Source of the DNA: Dermanyssus gallinae
Lineage: Eukaryota; Arthropoda; Arachnida; Mesostigmata; Dermanyssidae
NCBI GenBank assembly: GCA_003439945.1
Contig: QVRM01002760.1
Coordinates: 62,001-126,000, forward strand
Direction of reading: 5' to 3'
DNA length: 64,000 bases
The notes under the pieces were generated by a model. That model made no database searches. It worked only from the letters and a program-made list of their open reading frames with translations, and was not told the origin of the DNA. Of this stretch, positions 54,461 to 64,000 are shown piece by piece (position 1 is the first letter of the stretch; the number at the start of each line of letters is the position of its first letter). The position numbers and the translations under genes are program-made.

Positions 54461-56207
54461 ATGTTTGTTTCTATGATGTGTCATCGTGATCACGGTTTCG
54501 ATGATCGTGGCGGCCAGCTATTAGGATGGAGCGTCTGACACTCTCCCTCGGGTGTAGAGTGAAATATACATACAAATCATGTTTATAGCAGTGATGAAGC
54601 AGCGGAAATCCCCATCGGACCCTCGTCGCTGCGTCGTACGGCTGCGTCACTTCATCAGAGACGATTCCCTGTCGTTCCCTCGGTGCCGAAATCATGCCGA
54701 GTCGTTGCAATCATCAATCCCCTGGCTACACAGACCGCCGGACAAGGAGAGCTTGTGCTGCCAAGCTAAATGTTCGTCTGTAAGGCTGACCGATCCGGGG
54801 CGGCTGGCTACATCACAATTTGGTGTGTTTGACGCAAACGAGGTGTCGACCGGCCGCGTGGACGACCCAATTCCCCAAAGCAAACGAACTCACGAACTAG
54901 AACGAACGGCCATAGAAACTCCAACGATACCTTTCTGCACCGTCTGTTGCTGCTGCCGCTGCTGCTGCTGCTGCCGCCGCAGTGCACCTGCCGGAGGCGT
55001 TATGTGCTTATGTGCCGCACCTTGATGACGAAACGATCGACATGCATCTGTGCGTCGCAGCACGTGACGTACGTTACAAAATCGTGCATCACGTAATGAC
55101 GTGAAACGGAACAACAGCGATGTTTTGCCCAGCGTTTTGCGTAAGAAAATCTCTTGGTTTATGTATAGCTAAAGCCGCAAAGTTTGATTGTTGTTGTTGT
55201 TGTTTACTGGTTGCGATGTAACGTGCCGCGCTTTCGTTATCCTTATTTTTTTTCTTCTCTGTTCTATCTTACAAACAACAAACAGGTTTGTCTGTACGTG
55301 GTGAGAGACGTAAGATGATGATAGATGAACATGATGATTGACCGACCACGGTACTTTGCCTGACCCGCCCGTACCATGCCAGGCAGTTAGTTCTCTGCTA
55401 TGCGGTGGTATTGGTCGTATCGAATATATAGAGCATTGGCTAATTATGGACAAGCGCTAAGTTATTAAGCTTGCGTTAATGACGCCGTCGTCGTAACTGA
55501 CAAACAAACCCATCGAACCGAGAAGCCAACGCAGCAGCAGCAGCAGCGACAACGCTTCTCTCCACTTCATAAAAAAACACATACAAATCCGTACGCCGAG
55601 CGTATTCAATGTAACGGCGAATATACCGAACCACGATGATGGCTTCGGCCGCAACAGATCATAACTTGGTTGTTGTACGCGAGTAGCGATGAACATCTAG
55701 CACACACACACGGGATGAGGCACAGGCTGTAGCACACGAGCGCCGATGAGCATCCAGTCTCCACACAAAATGGTACGACCCGTAAATGCTCCTTTGGGAA
55801 GGAGGTTGGAAACGAGATCGATTTATCATCACGGCTATCCTTCGATGATCCGCCGACAATCCGCTCGCACTGCTGATTGATGTGCGTGCGCGACGATGCG
55901 CATGCGATAAATAATCATCCGATGAGTATTTATTAGGCTCGGTCTAGACAGGTGTAACCTGCCTACCTACCTGCCGAACGATGCTTCCTCAAACGAAAAT
56001 AAACTTACCTTTCTGTAGAAACGCTCTCAGGCACGCGGGTAGATTTCGCTGCTCGCCATTGCTCCATAAATAGAAACAGCAGGCAAGCGCAAACACACAC
56101 CCACAAAGTCATCATCATCGTCATCATATAATGGAGGGGACGACGGACAGAGTTTCGGTTTTGGCCTTTGAATATTCGATCTGTTTGTTGTACGACGTAT
56201 GTTGCAG
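54461..56207. other. GC-richer low-copy sequence
   Basis: No transposon is visible. A frame at 54579-55025 (148 codons) contains a Cys/Arg run from a CTG-type repeat near 54945-54980. Several CAG/CTG and GTT short tracts are present. Host exons or regulatory DNA are possible but cannot be supported. Confidence 0.35.
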
Positions 56208-56442
56208 GGTAGAAATAGTGAAAATCGAAGCCGCCGTGCCGTGATACGGCCACAATCAGCAGCAGCAGCGTCGTTCAAGGCGCAGCAGCCACAAGGCCCA
56301 ATAAACGGCGAGTACGCATTCGAAACCGTACCTAAACTACAGACTCTACCGCCATCGAAAAAAAAAGCCGCTACCGAGACGAGATCGAAGTGTTCGGACA
56401 CAAAACGGGCTAGTGGATCAGTTCGAATTCGAAGCGATTACT
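56208..56442 (+). CDS. Candidate host exon with splice-like borders
   Basis: A TTGCAG acceptor-like sequence at 56202-56207 and a strong donor GTAAGTATT from 56443 bracket a 235-bp segment with one open frame. The peptide is basic and Ala/Gln/Ser-rich (QSAAAASFKAQQPQGPINGE, PSKKKAATETRSK). No domain was recognised. The upstream polypyrimidine tract is weak, and the opposite strand is also open, so confidence is low. Confidence 0.22.
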
Positions 56443-56448
56443 GTAAGT

Positions 56449-57635
56449 ATTAATTGTTTTTACTAATGACAGAATAAACAGACGATTAATACTATTATAT
56501 GGTTGGGTATATTATATGAGATAGTTATACAAAAAATGATAGATAAATATACCTCTAATACTATCAGATAGGGTGCGCAGACTTTCCGTGGCCGCCTACC
56601 TGGCTCACCTAGACCTTTTCTGTGGTTTTTTTTTAAAGAAAGCAAAGTAAACACTGACTGACGAGCTGATGAGAACTAGTTCGGCGAAAGATTTCGAAAA
56701 GAATGCTTAAGTCATGCCAAAAATCATAGAGCAAGATGAAGTATCTCGTACAGATATAGTAATATAGCCAAAAGATTCCGGGGCGGCTCGAATTTGACCG
56801 TACCTAGTCTCTACCCTGTCTGTTTTGTCAAAATGTTTTGAACACTTAAGTGACAACACTCTTGCCGGAGCACCCTATATATAGGCTGCTCCGACACATC
56901 CTAAATGAAAAACGAATCAAAATAAACCTTTCGTGTGCTGTTACGGCCAGAAACGAAATTGTTCATTATACGTTTCTAAACGTTTCTTGGCGAGGTTATC
57001 ACGGTGAAAACCTGGTAACCTCCACAACTGGAAATAGCAAAAGCCACGCTGTGCGAGAAGCAAGCCAGCGCCCTCACAAGGAGAGGCGTTATCTTAGAAC
57101 ACGACATCTCTGGATCGCACATAGCGAGAGTGTAGCACAATTACACGGCTGCAAGGAATGTTTTGGCCCACCCACGATACTCATCTGGGTATATATATAT
57201 ATATATATATATATATAAGAGGGAGAGAAGTTTACTATAAGAGCCATGTAAAAAGAGTCGTATTTAATTTGTTAAACGCTGTTACTTTGTTCTGTCTTTT
57301 TGTTATAATTGATTATTGTAAGGTTGTTGCAAAAATTACAATTTTATCAATCCATCCGGCCTTACTCCTATAAACGACAAGGGCCAGTAGTTGACGCAAA
57401 TACTTTGCCTAATGCCGGTCGCTCGCTACGTCTTATATTCGGCGCGCTAATTCCCGATTCAACGCATGCCGTGCCGTGGCTCATAGGGCCAACGAATCCA
57501 CCTGTACCGCTAATACGAAATAGCTGCTCTCTACACTAGAATATTTTTGCATTTCTTTCCGTTTTCAACTTAGCCTGCCGCCCAAAACGCGGTGGCAGGT
57601 GAGAGAAGGCTGCAAATATAAAACACGTGACCACT
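56449..57635. other. Unassigned sequence with a (TA)n tract
   Basis: A (TA)n tract lies at 57190-57218. No gene was recognised. Confidence 0.45.
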
Positions 57636-57645
57636 ATGTACGCAA

Positions 57646-57829
57646 TGTCGAGCCCGGTGACGTGGTGGATTAAGTCTCCGCCTCGCAACTGGAGGAGACA
57701 CATAGGTGCGCGGGTTCGAGCTCCACCGTTGCCCACATTTGTATTTATGGGATGTCCGTCTATGAAGCAATGTGAAAAACAGTGCCGTGGACGTTAAATC
57801 TTGGCTGAGGGTCAGCCCGAAACTTTACC
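57646..57829 (+). mobile_element. SINE family A, full length
   Basis: Flanks ATGTACGCAA (57636-57645) and ATGTAAGCAA (57830-57839) differ at one base and are the target duplication. Head TGTCGAGCCCGGTGACGTGG, B box GGTTCGAGCTC, GTCCGTCTATGAAGCAATG and GGGTCAGCCCGAAACTTTAC are all present. Confidence 0.92.
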
Positions 57830-57839
57830 ATGTAAGCAA

Positions 57840-59071
57840 GAAGGAATTATCAAGCCATTAACTCCTCGTGGCTCTAAAGTATTGTAGCTGGCCGCCTCGC
57901 TTTTCTAAATGTTATTAGTACTTCATTGTGTGATCTCGTTTGTATGATCTGCGTGCCTCGAAAATGGGCCAAAACTTTTCAAACAGCTTAACTTATGAAG
58001 ATTATCAGCTTCAACTCGTATATATAAAGAGACATTATTGTTGTTATAATGTTTGTAGTACGTACTTGTAAATCAACGGACCAAGCCGACTTTAACACTA
58101 GGGGTAACAAGTGCGCCCCAGTGCGTTTCCGACACGTGCGCCATTTTAAAGCAGGCTCTCGTAGATTTGGTTTGAAACTCAAATCAATCGAAGTCAGTAG
58201 GAAAAGAAATTCTGCTGAGTTCTGGTAGCTGATGTGACGACCCACCCCCGGCATCGCCACGGCGAATCGAAGAAGACACTATCGGTTGATATGATGATGG
58301 TGGTGACGATAATGATGAGCGTGACCTCATCAGAATGCCATTTGCTCATCTGTGATGCCTCCCATCGGGCCGGTAAAGCAGCTGCAAAACTTAAGGTGGG
58401 CGTTCAAAGCTTAAATTAGGGCCGGGGCCTCAAGCAGTTTGCCGGGTTGCTGAATAAAAAGCGACGCCTGCTTAGATGTTATAAAATGTCCCGATAAAAG
58501 TAACGAGCGAGCGTTCACCCTCGATCCACAAACATTCAAATAACCAGCCGTTCGATCTCGTCGTCGTCCAGACCTCTCTCCTTCTCTCTCTCTCTCTCTC
58601 TTGACATTTGTCTGCAAACACACGACACACATTGACAAGCCTGCGTGTAAGCAAGCATCTCCATAGAGAGAAACCCACATCGCACTAGCTGAGAGGGAAT
58701 GCGCGCGCGAGAGACCAAGTGTGTATGAGAGAAAGAGAGAGAGAGATATAGAGAGAATGTTAGAAGGCGAGAGAGGGAGATAGTCTGCTAACGAATGGAA
58801 CAAGCAGTCCCCAGAGAATTACTAATCGGGCCTGGCCGCCCATTGAACTGTGCGGATGGAGATGTGTTCGTTCTTCTGGGGGATGAGGCGGCGAGGAAGG
58901 CGGGCACTGATGTCGATAGCTTTTTGCTTGGGGCGCTACCGATGCCGTTTCTCCTGTCCGCTGTCGCGTTTTCGTTGTCGCGAGCACTACTTTCCTTCTG
59001 GTGGGTCTGGCCGGGGGTAGTTCGCCAGGAATTTGTCTGGCCTCAATGACATTGCTTCCCTGTACCTAGAA

Positions 59072-59075
<4 letters not shown>
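57840..59075. other. Unassigned sequence with GA/CT tracts
   Basis: CT- and GA-rich runs occur at about 58572-58602 and 58730-58775. A frame at 58795-59049 (84 codons) begins with ATG and has no recognised domain. No transposon is visible. Confidence 0.4.
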
Positions 59076-59077
<2 letters not shown>

Positions 59078-59111
<34 letters not shown>

Positions 59112-59145
59112 TATATGCACCTCGCAGGTACAAGGCAGCAATATC

Positions 59146-59188
<43 letters not shown>
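59078..59188. repeat. Two (TA)n microsatellites 30 bp apart
   Basis: Tracts at about 59078-59116 and 59148-59188 are separated by GCACCTCGCAGGTACAAGGC and a few further bases. Confidence 0.9.
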
Positions 59189-59190
<2 letters not shown>

Positions 59191-59820
59191 AAAAGCGGCT
59201 GAGCTTCAGTATTGTCATTGTGCATGGAAAGAAACGGAGAGGAAAAGCTAAAGGACCATAATGATAGCAGCTCATATAGCTGCTGGGGGTCAAGAGAGAT
59301 GCCTCCACAGAAGGCTTAAGGGAGCTGCGGTCCCATAGCTCACATAATAAGCCTTGCGAACAATGAGAAATACGGCGCGAGTTCTGGTGAAACGAGCCGG
59401 TAGCAGCGTTCTTTGGAGACACAATTACCGGGCGTGTGGCTTTTAGTTAGGGCCGAGCGGCGTAAAGTGTTAGATCTAGGCCGCTATTACCATCACGAAC
59501 GACCGAGAGAGACAGAGAGAGTGAAGAAAAAAGCTGCCAGAAAAGTCTGGCGACATCGGTCAGGCTGCATCCACGGCTTCTGCCGAAATCTCAGGTGTCC
59601 GCAGGCCGACGACAGTTCTCTCTTTATTTCCTGTTTTATTCTCTAAGGACGAGTCCCTCTCTTACATACACGTATATATCCTAATCTTTTCCTTAAACAG
59701 AACTTGCCGGCATTGCGGATAACGCCATCGCTTACCGCCCAACCACCGTCCACGTTTAATTTAAGCTGACACTCTTAGCCAGTGTAGGAAATATGCCCTG
59801 CCTGCAATCTGGGGTCAACC
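59189..59820. other. Unassigned sequence
   Basis: Nothing recognised. It ends at a (TA)n tract at 59822-59846. Confidence 0.4.
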
Positions 59821-59892
59821 CATATATATATATATATATATATATACGTCAAAGGACATTGCAAGACCTCTGCTTGTGACTATATGTATATG

Positions 59893-60120
59893 TACAGGGT
59901 GTTCCAGAATTAGTGCGCCAAACGTTGAGTTTTTTGCCTATCAAGAAACTAATTATACCTGCGTGTTTGGAAGAAGAAAATTACATCATATGTTAGCTCA
60001 AAATAGAAAATATGTTGTATTGAAAATAATAAGATATTGCAATTCCTATATTTTGACTTTCACGCCCAATTACATTATTTTATATTATGCTCCTATTAGA
60101 AAATGTATTTTATATTATTA
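59893..60120 (+). repeat. MITE-like interspersed repeat, copy 3
   Basis: It begins CAGGGTGTTCCAGAATTAGT, resembling Tc1/mariner termini, preceded by TA. The body matches the repeat at 60-290 in several ordered blocks. It decays into AT-rich sequence on the right, and no opposite terminal repeat was found. Confidence 0.55.
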
Positions 60121-60510
60121 ATATAACAATCGTTTTGGTACCAAGTCCATACTGCTACAAGCTGTGGTTGAGAAGTAACACAGGTTGTGTGATACTGTTA
60201 AAACACGTCTATCCGTTCTTGCCTCTTATATTATTTATTAATTAAAATATTAAAATTATTATTAACAAATTATATATGTTGCTGTTATGAACATAATAGT
60301 GATAATAATAATAATACAAATAATACTAATCAATTTTGTATTACTAAAACGTATACAACATAAAAATACTTATTTATTTCTTTTATATTATTATTATTAT
60401 TATTATTATTAAAACTTGATTCAGCAATAATTGTAATACATATTTAAATATAAAACCAATTAATATAAATATAACACGATCACATCGTACGACTAAGTAT
60501 ATATATATAT
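60121..60510. other. AT-rich island
   Basis: Nearly 400 bp that is overwhelmingly A+T, with a (TTA)n/(ATT)n run at about 60387-60412 and (ATA)n at 60300-60320. No gene was found. It is not recognisable as mitochondrial coding sequence. Confidence 0.6.
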
Positions 60511-61440
60511 TTATAGGGCGTTAGGAAAGTATTTGAAAACCATAATAAAAATTATTGCGCTCGTTACAGCAAATATTTTAATTTTTGTATAGGAGAAGTA
60601 GTTGTCTTGCAACAGCGCATTGGTACCAAGGCGAACCTTGCGAACGTAAACTGCTCGAACGGGCAGCTGGATTGATGTTGAGAAGATTGAAAAGATTGAA
60701 AAATTATGTCTAGCTATTTTGTTGATTACACTCACCTTCTTTATTGAAACTAGTGTACAGAGTAAATATAATAGCACTTTACTGCTGCAAGTCATGAATC
60801 ATATACGTTCTCCAACATTTTGCATTCCAATTTCTCATCTGCATTTGTATCAAACTCTCTAGATAGAAAGACACTCACCGGTGAATTATCAACTGAAATG
60901 AATGCAAACGGAAAAGTGTTTGCATACTAAAGCCGGCAACGACGGACAGCCGGAGACATAGATCTCACGCAGAGTGAATAGTGAAAATGCTTGCAAGCAG
61001 CGAGCGTCAATTAGTAGAACTCAAGAGCTACATCTTGTCGGGGTCTCTCAGCACCTTCAAGGCGATTATCCGCAAAAGATACCCAGACGGTTCAAATTCC
61101 AGTGACTTGGAAGTGACTCCAGGAAGGCCCGATGTTGCGTCTCGTCAAAGAGATATGTTTCATCTTACCGGGCGGCAATATATCAAGTGGCAACGGCGGC
61201 ATTCTCGTGTGAGTCAGCAGTGTGGAAACCGCCCAAAAAACTGAGCGTTCGCCAAGGTGGAGCTTCCGTTTCGGCTGTTTGCTTTGCCGACGCCGAAGAC
61301 CGAGCTTCAGAGCAAGAATCCAAGGCGTAAACGCGGCTTTTACCGACGACGAGATACGAGGCAAGTTAAGTAGCGTTAGGGTTACCGCCGTTTTTATTAT
61401 TTTTTCTTCTTCATTTTATTATTAGTGTCATGACCTCCGG
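60511..61440. other. Unassigned sequence
   Basis: A frame at 60981-61244 (87 codons) has no recognised domain. It lies just upstream of the LINE copy but shows no zinc knuckle or other ORF1 hallmark. Confidence 0.35.
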
Positions 61441-61446
61441 CCCGTA

Positions 61447-63874
61447 ATGAGGCTCTGTTAGAACCCCCTAAAGGGCCTTCGCAGTCCTCGACTGGTTAGC
61501 GGCCGAGTACCTTGTTGTCCTTTACACGAGTACACCTATTTTTCACAGGGCCGGACGACTTCATGCATGGACATATGCGCTTCGTATGCGTATGTTATTA
61601 TGCGTAGGGTCAAGGCCCACAATATTTTAACTGGGAAGGTGCTACAGGAAGAGAAAGTTCTAGGGGATTATTTTGTTATCGAATTCCACGTGACTACTGC
61701 CGCGACTGCATTCGCCCATCAGACACCAGGGAGCCGAACAGCTTCGGAGGTCCCTCACTGCCCTTATAGGACCAGAGGGACCGCCAGCGGCGGGCCTCCA
61801 GACGCTCCTAGAGAAGGCGTGCAAGGTGTTCCCAGGCCGTGCCGCACACACAGAACGCCAAGGCACGCAAAAATACTAGTGGACTGCTGCATTTGGACAA
61901 CTACGGCAGGAGAAGGCGGCGATATCTCACCCGCGCTTGACGATCCGCGCATGAGGGAGAGTGACGCTGAGTACAAAAATCTGCGGGCCCTCCTGCGCAA
62001 GAAAATCTCCAGGAGCAAGGAACTCTCCTGGAGGGCCTTTTTCGGGTAAATGGAGGTCGACTCCTGGGGCCGCTCTTACAAGATGGTTAGGGGATTCCCC
62101 CCTTCAAGCGCAGTGTAAAAATATCTCCGAAAGAGGTGCGGAGAGCGATCGAAGCGCTCTTCCCCAACACCCACCCTTCGATCGCGCCCTTACCTAGAGA
62201 CCCCAGAGAAGGAGAAAGAGGACTTCCGGAGGTCACGCCGCAAAAGGTGCAGGATGCTGCGGCACGCCTCAAACAGGAAAAGGCGCCGGGCCCAGATGGT
62301 GTCTCGGTCTCTGCGGTCACGATGCTGATGAAAGAATTCCTAAAAGCGGTGGCGGCGGCGACGACCGTAATGCTGCGGTCGAGCTCGTTTCCTAGCTTAT
62401 GGAGGGCCACAAGCTTGGTCCTCAAATCTAAAGGCCCAGGCTCCTACTGCCCTATGTGCCAACTCGGCTTCCTGGCCAAAGTTTTAGAGTCCATCGTGGA
62501 GGCACGCCTCCGGGATTTCACGGCGGAGAACGGTCCGCTGTCAGCCGCCTAGCACGGGTTTCGCAAACGTTGCTTAACAGTCGGCGCTATAAAGCAAATC
62601 CAGGCGCAGGCCAAACTCCTCTACGAGTCCCGCTAAAAAGACGACCCTCTACCGCGCCATCTTACGTGAAGAGTCATCCTGGAGGCTCTCCACAGGAAGA
62701 ACGTTCCCATTTACTTACCTTCATATCAAACTGCTAACACGGGACCTGCTGCAGAGCCGTGCGAACAAAGCACTTAACGACGTCGCCCGCTTGAAGCAAG
62801 CGGCGGGACTCGCCCGCACTCCCGCTAAGAACGAGGCCATACTCCTGGTAGGTCGGAGGAACTCGCCCGCCCTTCATCGCACTCGGTAATAATGTGAAGT
62901 ACCTCGGGGTCACTTTAGACAGGCCGCTTCGCGGCACCAAACACGTGCGGCGGGCGACGGAGAAGGCAATCAAGACAGCAAACAACATCGCACAGCTCAT
63001 GCATAATAATTATATAGTCCAAACGGCGCATAATCATGTCCGCGGCCGAGCCAGTTGCCCTGTACGGAGCCAGAGGGTCGGAGTCTTAGGGTAATCGCGG
63101 TGTACCGGACCATAAGCGCAGGGGCGGCCCCGTCCTTGCTGGAACGACCCCCTGGGACCTGAGAGCAGCTAAACGCCGCCGCTTATGAGGTAACGCTCAG
63201 CGCAAGAAGGACAAGGAGCGTCGGCATACAGTCGACCTCTGGCAGGACAAGTGGGACGGCTTACAAGAGGTTGCCCCAGGCTCCAGTCTCTGCGCCGTAA
63301 TCCCCAACATCAAATACTCTCTGTACCAACCGGGGGTGAACTCACCTTCTACACGACCCAGATCCTGACAGGCCATGGCCACTTCCAGTTCTACCTGTTC
63401 AGGATCGGGAGGGCCCCAAGTGCATCCACTGCGGCGACGGACCGGAAGACATCCCAGATCATACTGCACTGAGGTGTCACGCATGGGAGGAGCAGCGCGC
63501 ACCCCAACCGCTTCTAACGAATACGCGGGTTTTTTCTTACGTGATCTCTGCAAAAATGTCAGAATCGCGCTTACACTAGAAAACATAGTTGAAGCCTTCA
63601 AAGCCACTTTACAGAAGAAAACAAGCGCCAACTACCTAAGGCACCCCCCTCCCCGAGGCTTGCGGAAAACACCTCCGTCAGGAGAAGTAGACTCCCCCCC
63701 CCCTGACTCTTAAATGCGATGCGCAAGCAGTTCCCAGTCAAGTCGGGGGACGGAAACACGGCTGTTTTTTAGTGGGTTAGAGCTCCACACTACCGGCCCA
63801 CTCTTGCAGGGAGCTTCCCCGCAGTGGTCACCGTGTGTGCAACCGCATTTTCCAGTTAATCCTCTTAATAAAAA
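61447..63874 (+). pseudogene. Second R1-like LINE copy, RT core deleted
   Basis: It is homologous to the LINE at 39.7-43.3 kb from mid-endonuclease to the 3' end, with clear divergence. Recognisable segments are FHRAG-type endonuclease sequence, EVTPQKVQDAAARLKQEKAP, GPDGVSVSAVTMLMKEF, GSYCPMCQLGFLAK and SIVEARLRDF. KYLGVTLDRPLRGTKHVRRA and GDGPEDIPDHTALRC-type zinc-motif sequence follow. At about 62735 roughly 185 bp are missing relative to the first copy. That segment holds GVPQGS and YADD. Many stops and shifts are present. The 3' end stops at about 63874 with a short A-rich tail. Confidence 0.82.
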
Positions 63875-64000
63875 GGCTTTCGACGGGATGACTCTCATCC
63901 CCACGGTAGCCAACTCACTTTCTTCGTCAATGGTCGGTTTCGGTTCACTTAGAGCTGGTCACGCCGCGACCATAGCAGAAAACCACAAGATGAACAAATA
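63875..64000. other. Window end, no feature seen
   Basis: Sequence beyond the LINE 3' end with no recognisable motif. Confidence 0.5.

Noticed and set aside
54579..55025. 148-codon plus-strand frame as a gene
   Set aside because: No recognised domain, a Cys/Arg run from a trinucleotide repeat, and an overlapping open frame on the opposite strand.
60121..60510. Inserted mitochondrial DNA
   Set aside because: It is AT-rich enough, but no mitochondrial protein, rRNA or tRNA could be read in it.

Overview
This window looks like a stretch of nuclear genome from an arthropod, possibly a mite or other chelicerate. That placement is an inference from its repeat content: mariner and other Tc1/mariner transposases, an R1-like LINE, a Ty3/Gypsy-type LTR element, tRNA-derived SINEs and many long (TA)n tracts. 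No rRNA gene, operon, CRISPR array or prokaryotic or viral gene module was seen. No host gene could be identified with confidence. A few open frames and one splice-site-bounded stretch are given as weak candidates.

Layout. 0-9 kb: decayed repeats, including two head-to-head pieces of one retroelement family (3.85-4.73 kb), a SINE (5.7 kb), a CR1/jockey-like reverse transcriptase relic (6 kb) and (TA)n tracts. 9.75-15.35 kb: a tandem array of a roughly 310-bp AT-rich unit. One unit is split by a nearly intact mariner with exact TA duplications, and the array is split again by an LTR retrotransposon that keeps gag and protease but has lost reverse transcriptase, RNase H and most of integrase. 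15.36-16.4 kb: a Tc1/mariner-type pseudogene carrying a nested SINE. 16.4-39 kb: low-copy sequence with scattered SINEs, a dead Tc3-like transposon (22.2-23.36 kb), GTT/CAA tracts (25.5-26.1 kb), a 317-bp tandem duplication (31.2-31.9 kb), a mariner fragment (32.2-32.5 kb), an eroded R1-like LINE (33.6-35.5 kb) and another RT relic (37.9-38.3 kb). 39.7-43.3 kb: the best-preserved LINE, R1-like, 5'-truncated and frameshifted, with a poly(A) tail and a perfect 12-bp target-site duplication.

43.7-64 kb: an IS630/Tc1-like transposase relic (44 kb), more SINEs, two mariner pseudogenes (51.4-53.2 kb), a maT-like pseudogene (53.3-54.5 kb), GC-richer low-copy sequence (54.5-59 kb), a MITE-like repeat (59.9 kb), an AT-rich island (60.2-60.5 kb) and a second R1-like LINE copy lacking its RT catalytic core (61.4-63.9 kb).

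Functional view. The autonomous elements here are broken or truncated, and the mariner at 10.0-11.3 kb is the closest to intact. The SINE family is non-autonomous and presumably depended on some LINE for mobilisation. The main interest is the layered insertion history and several structural oddities: an exact empty-site comparison for the mariner, complementary deletions in the two LTRs, a possible twin-priming inversion and missing catalytic residues. All family assignments come from motifs read by eye and need similarity searches to confirm them.
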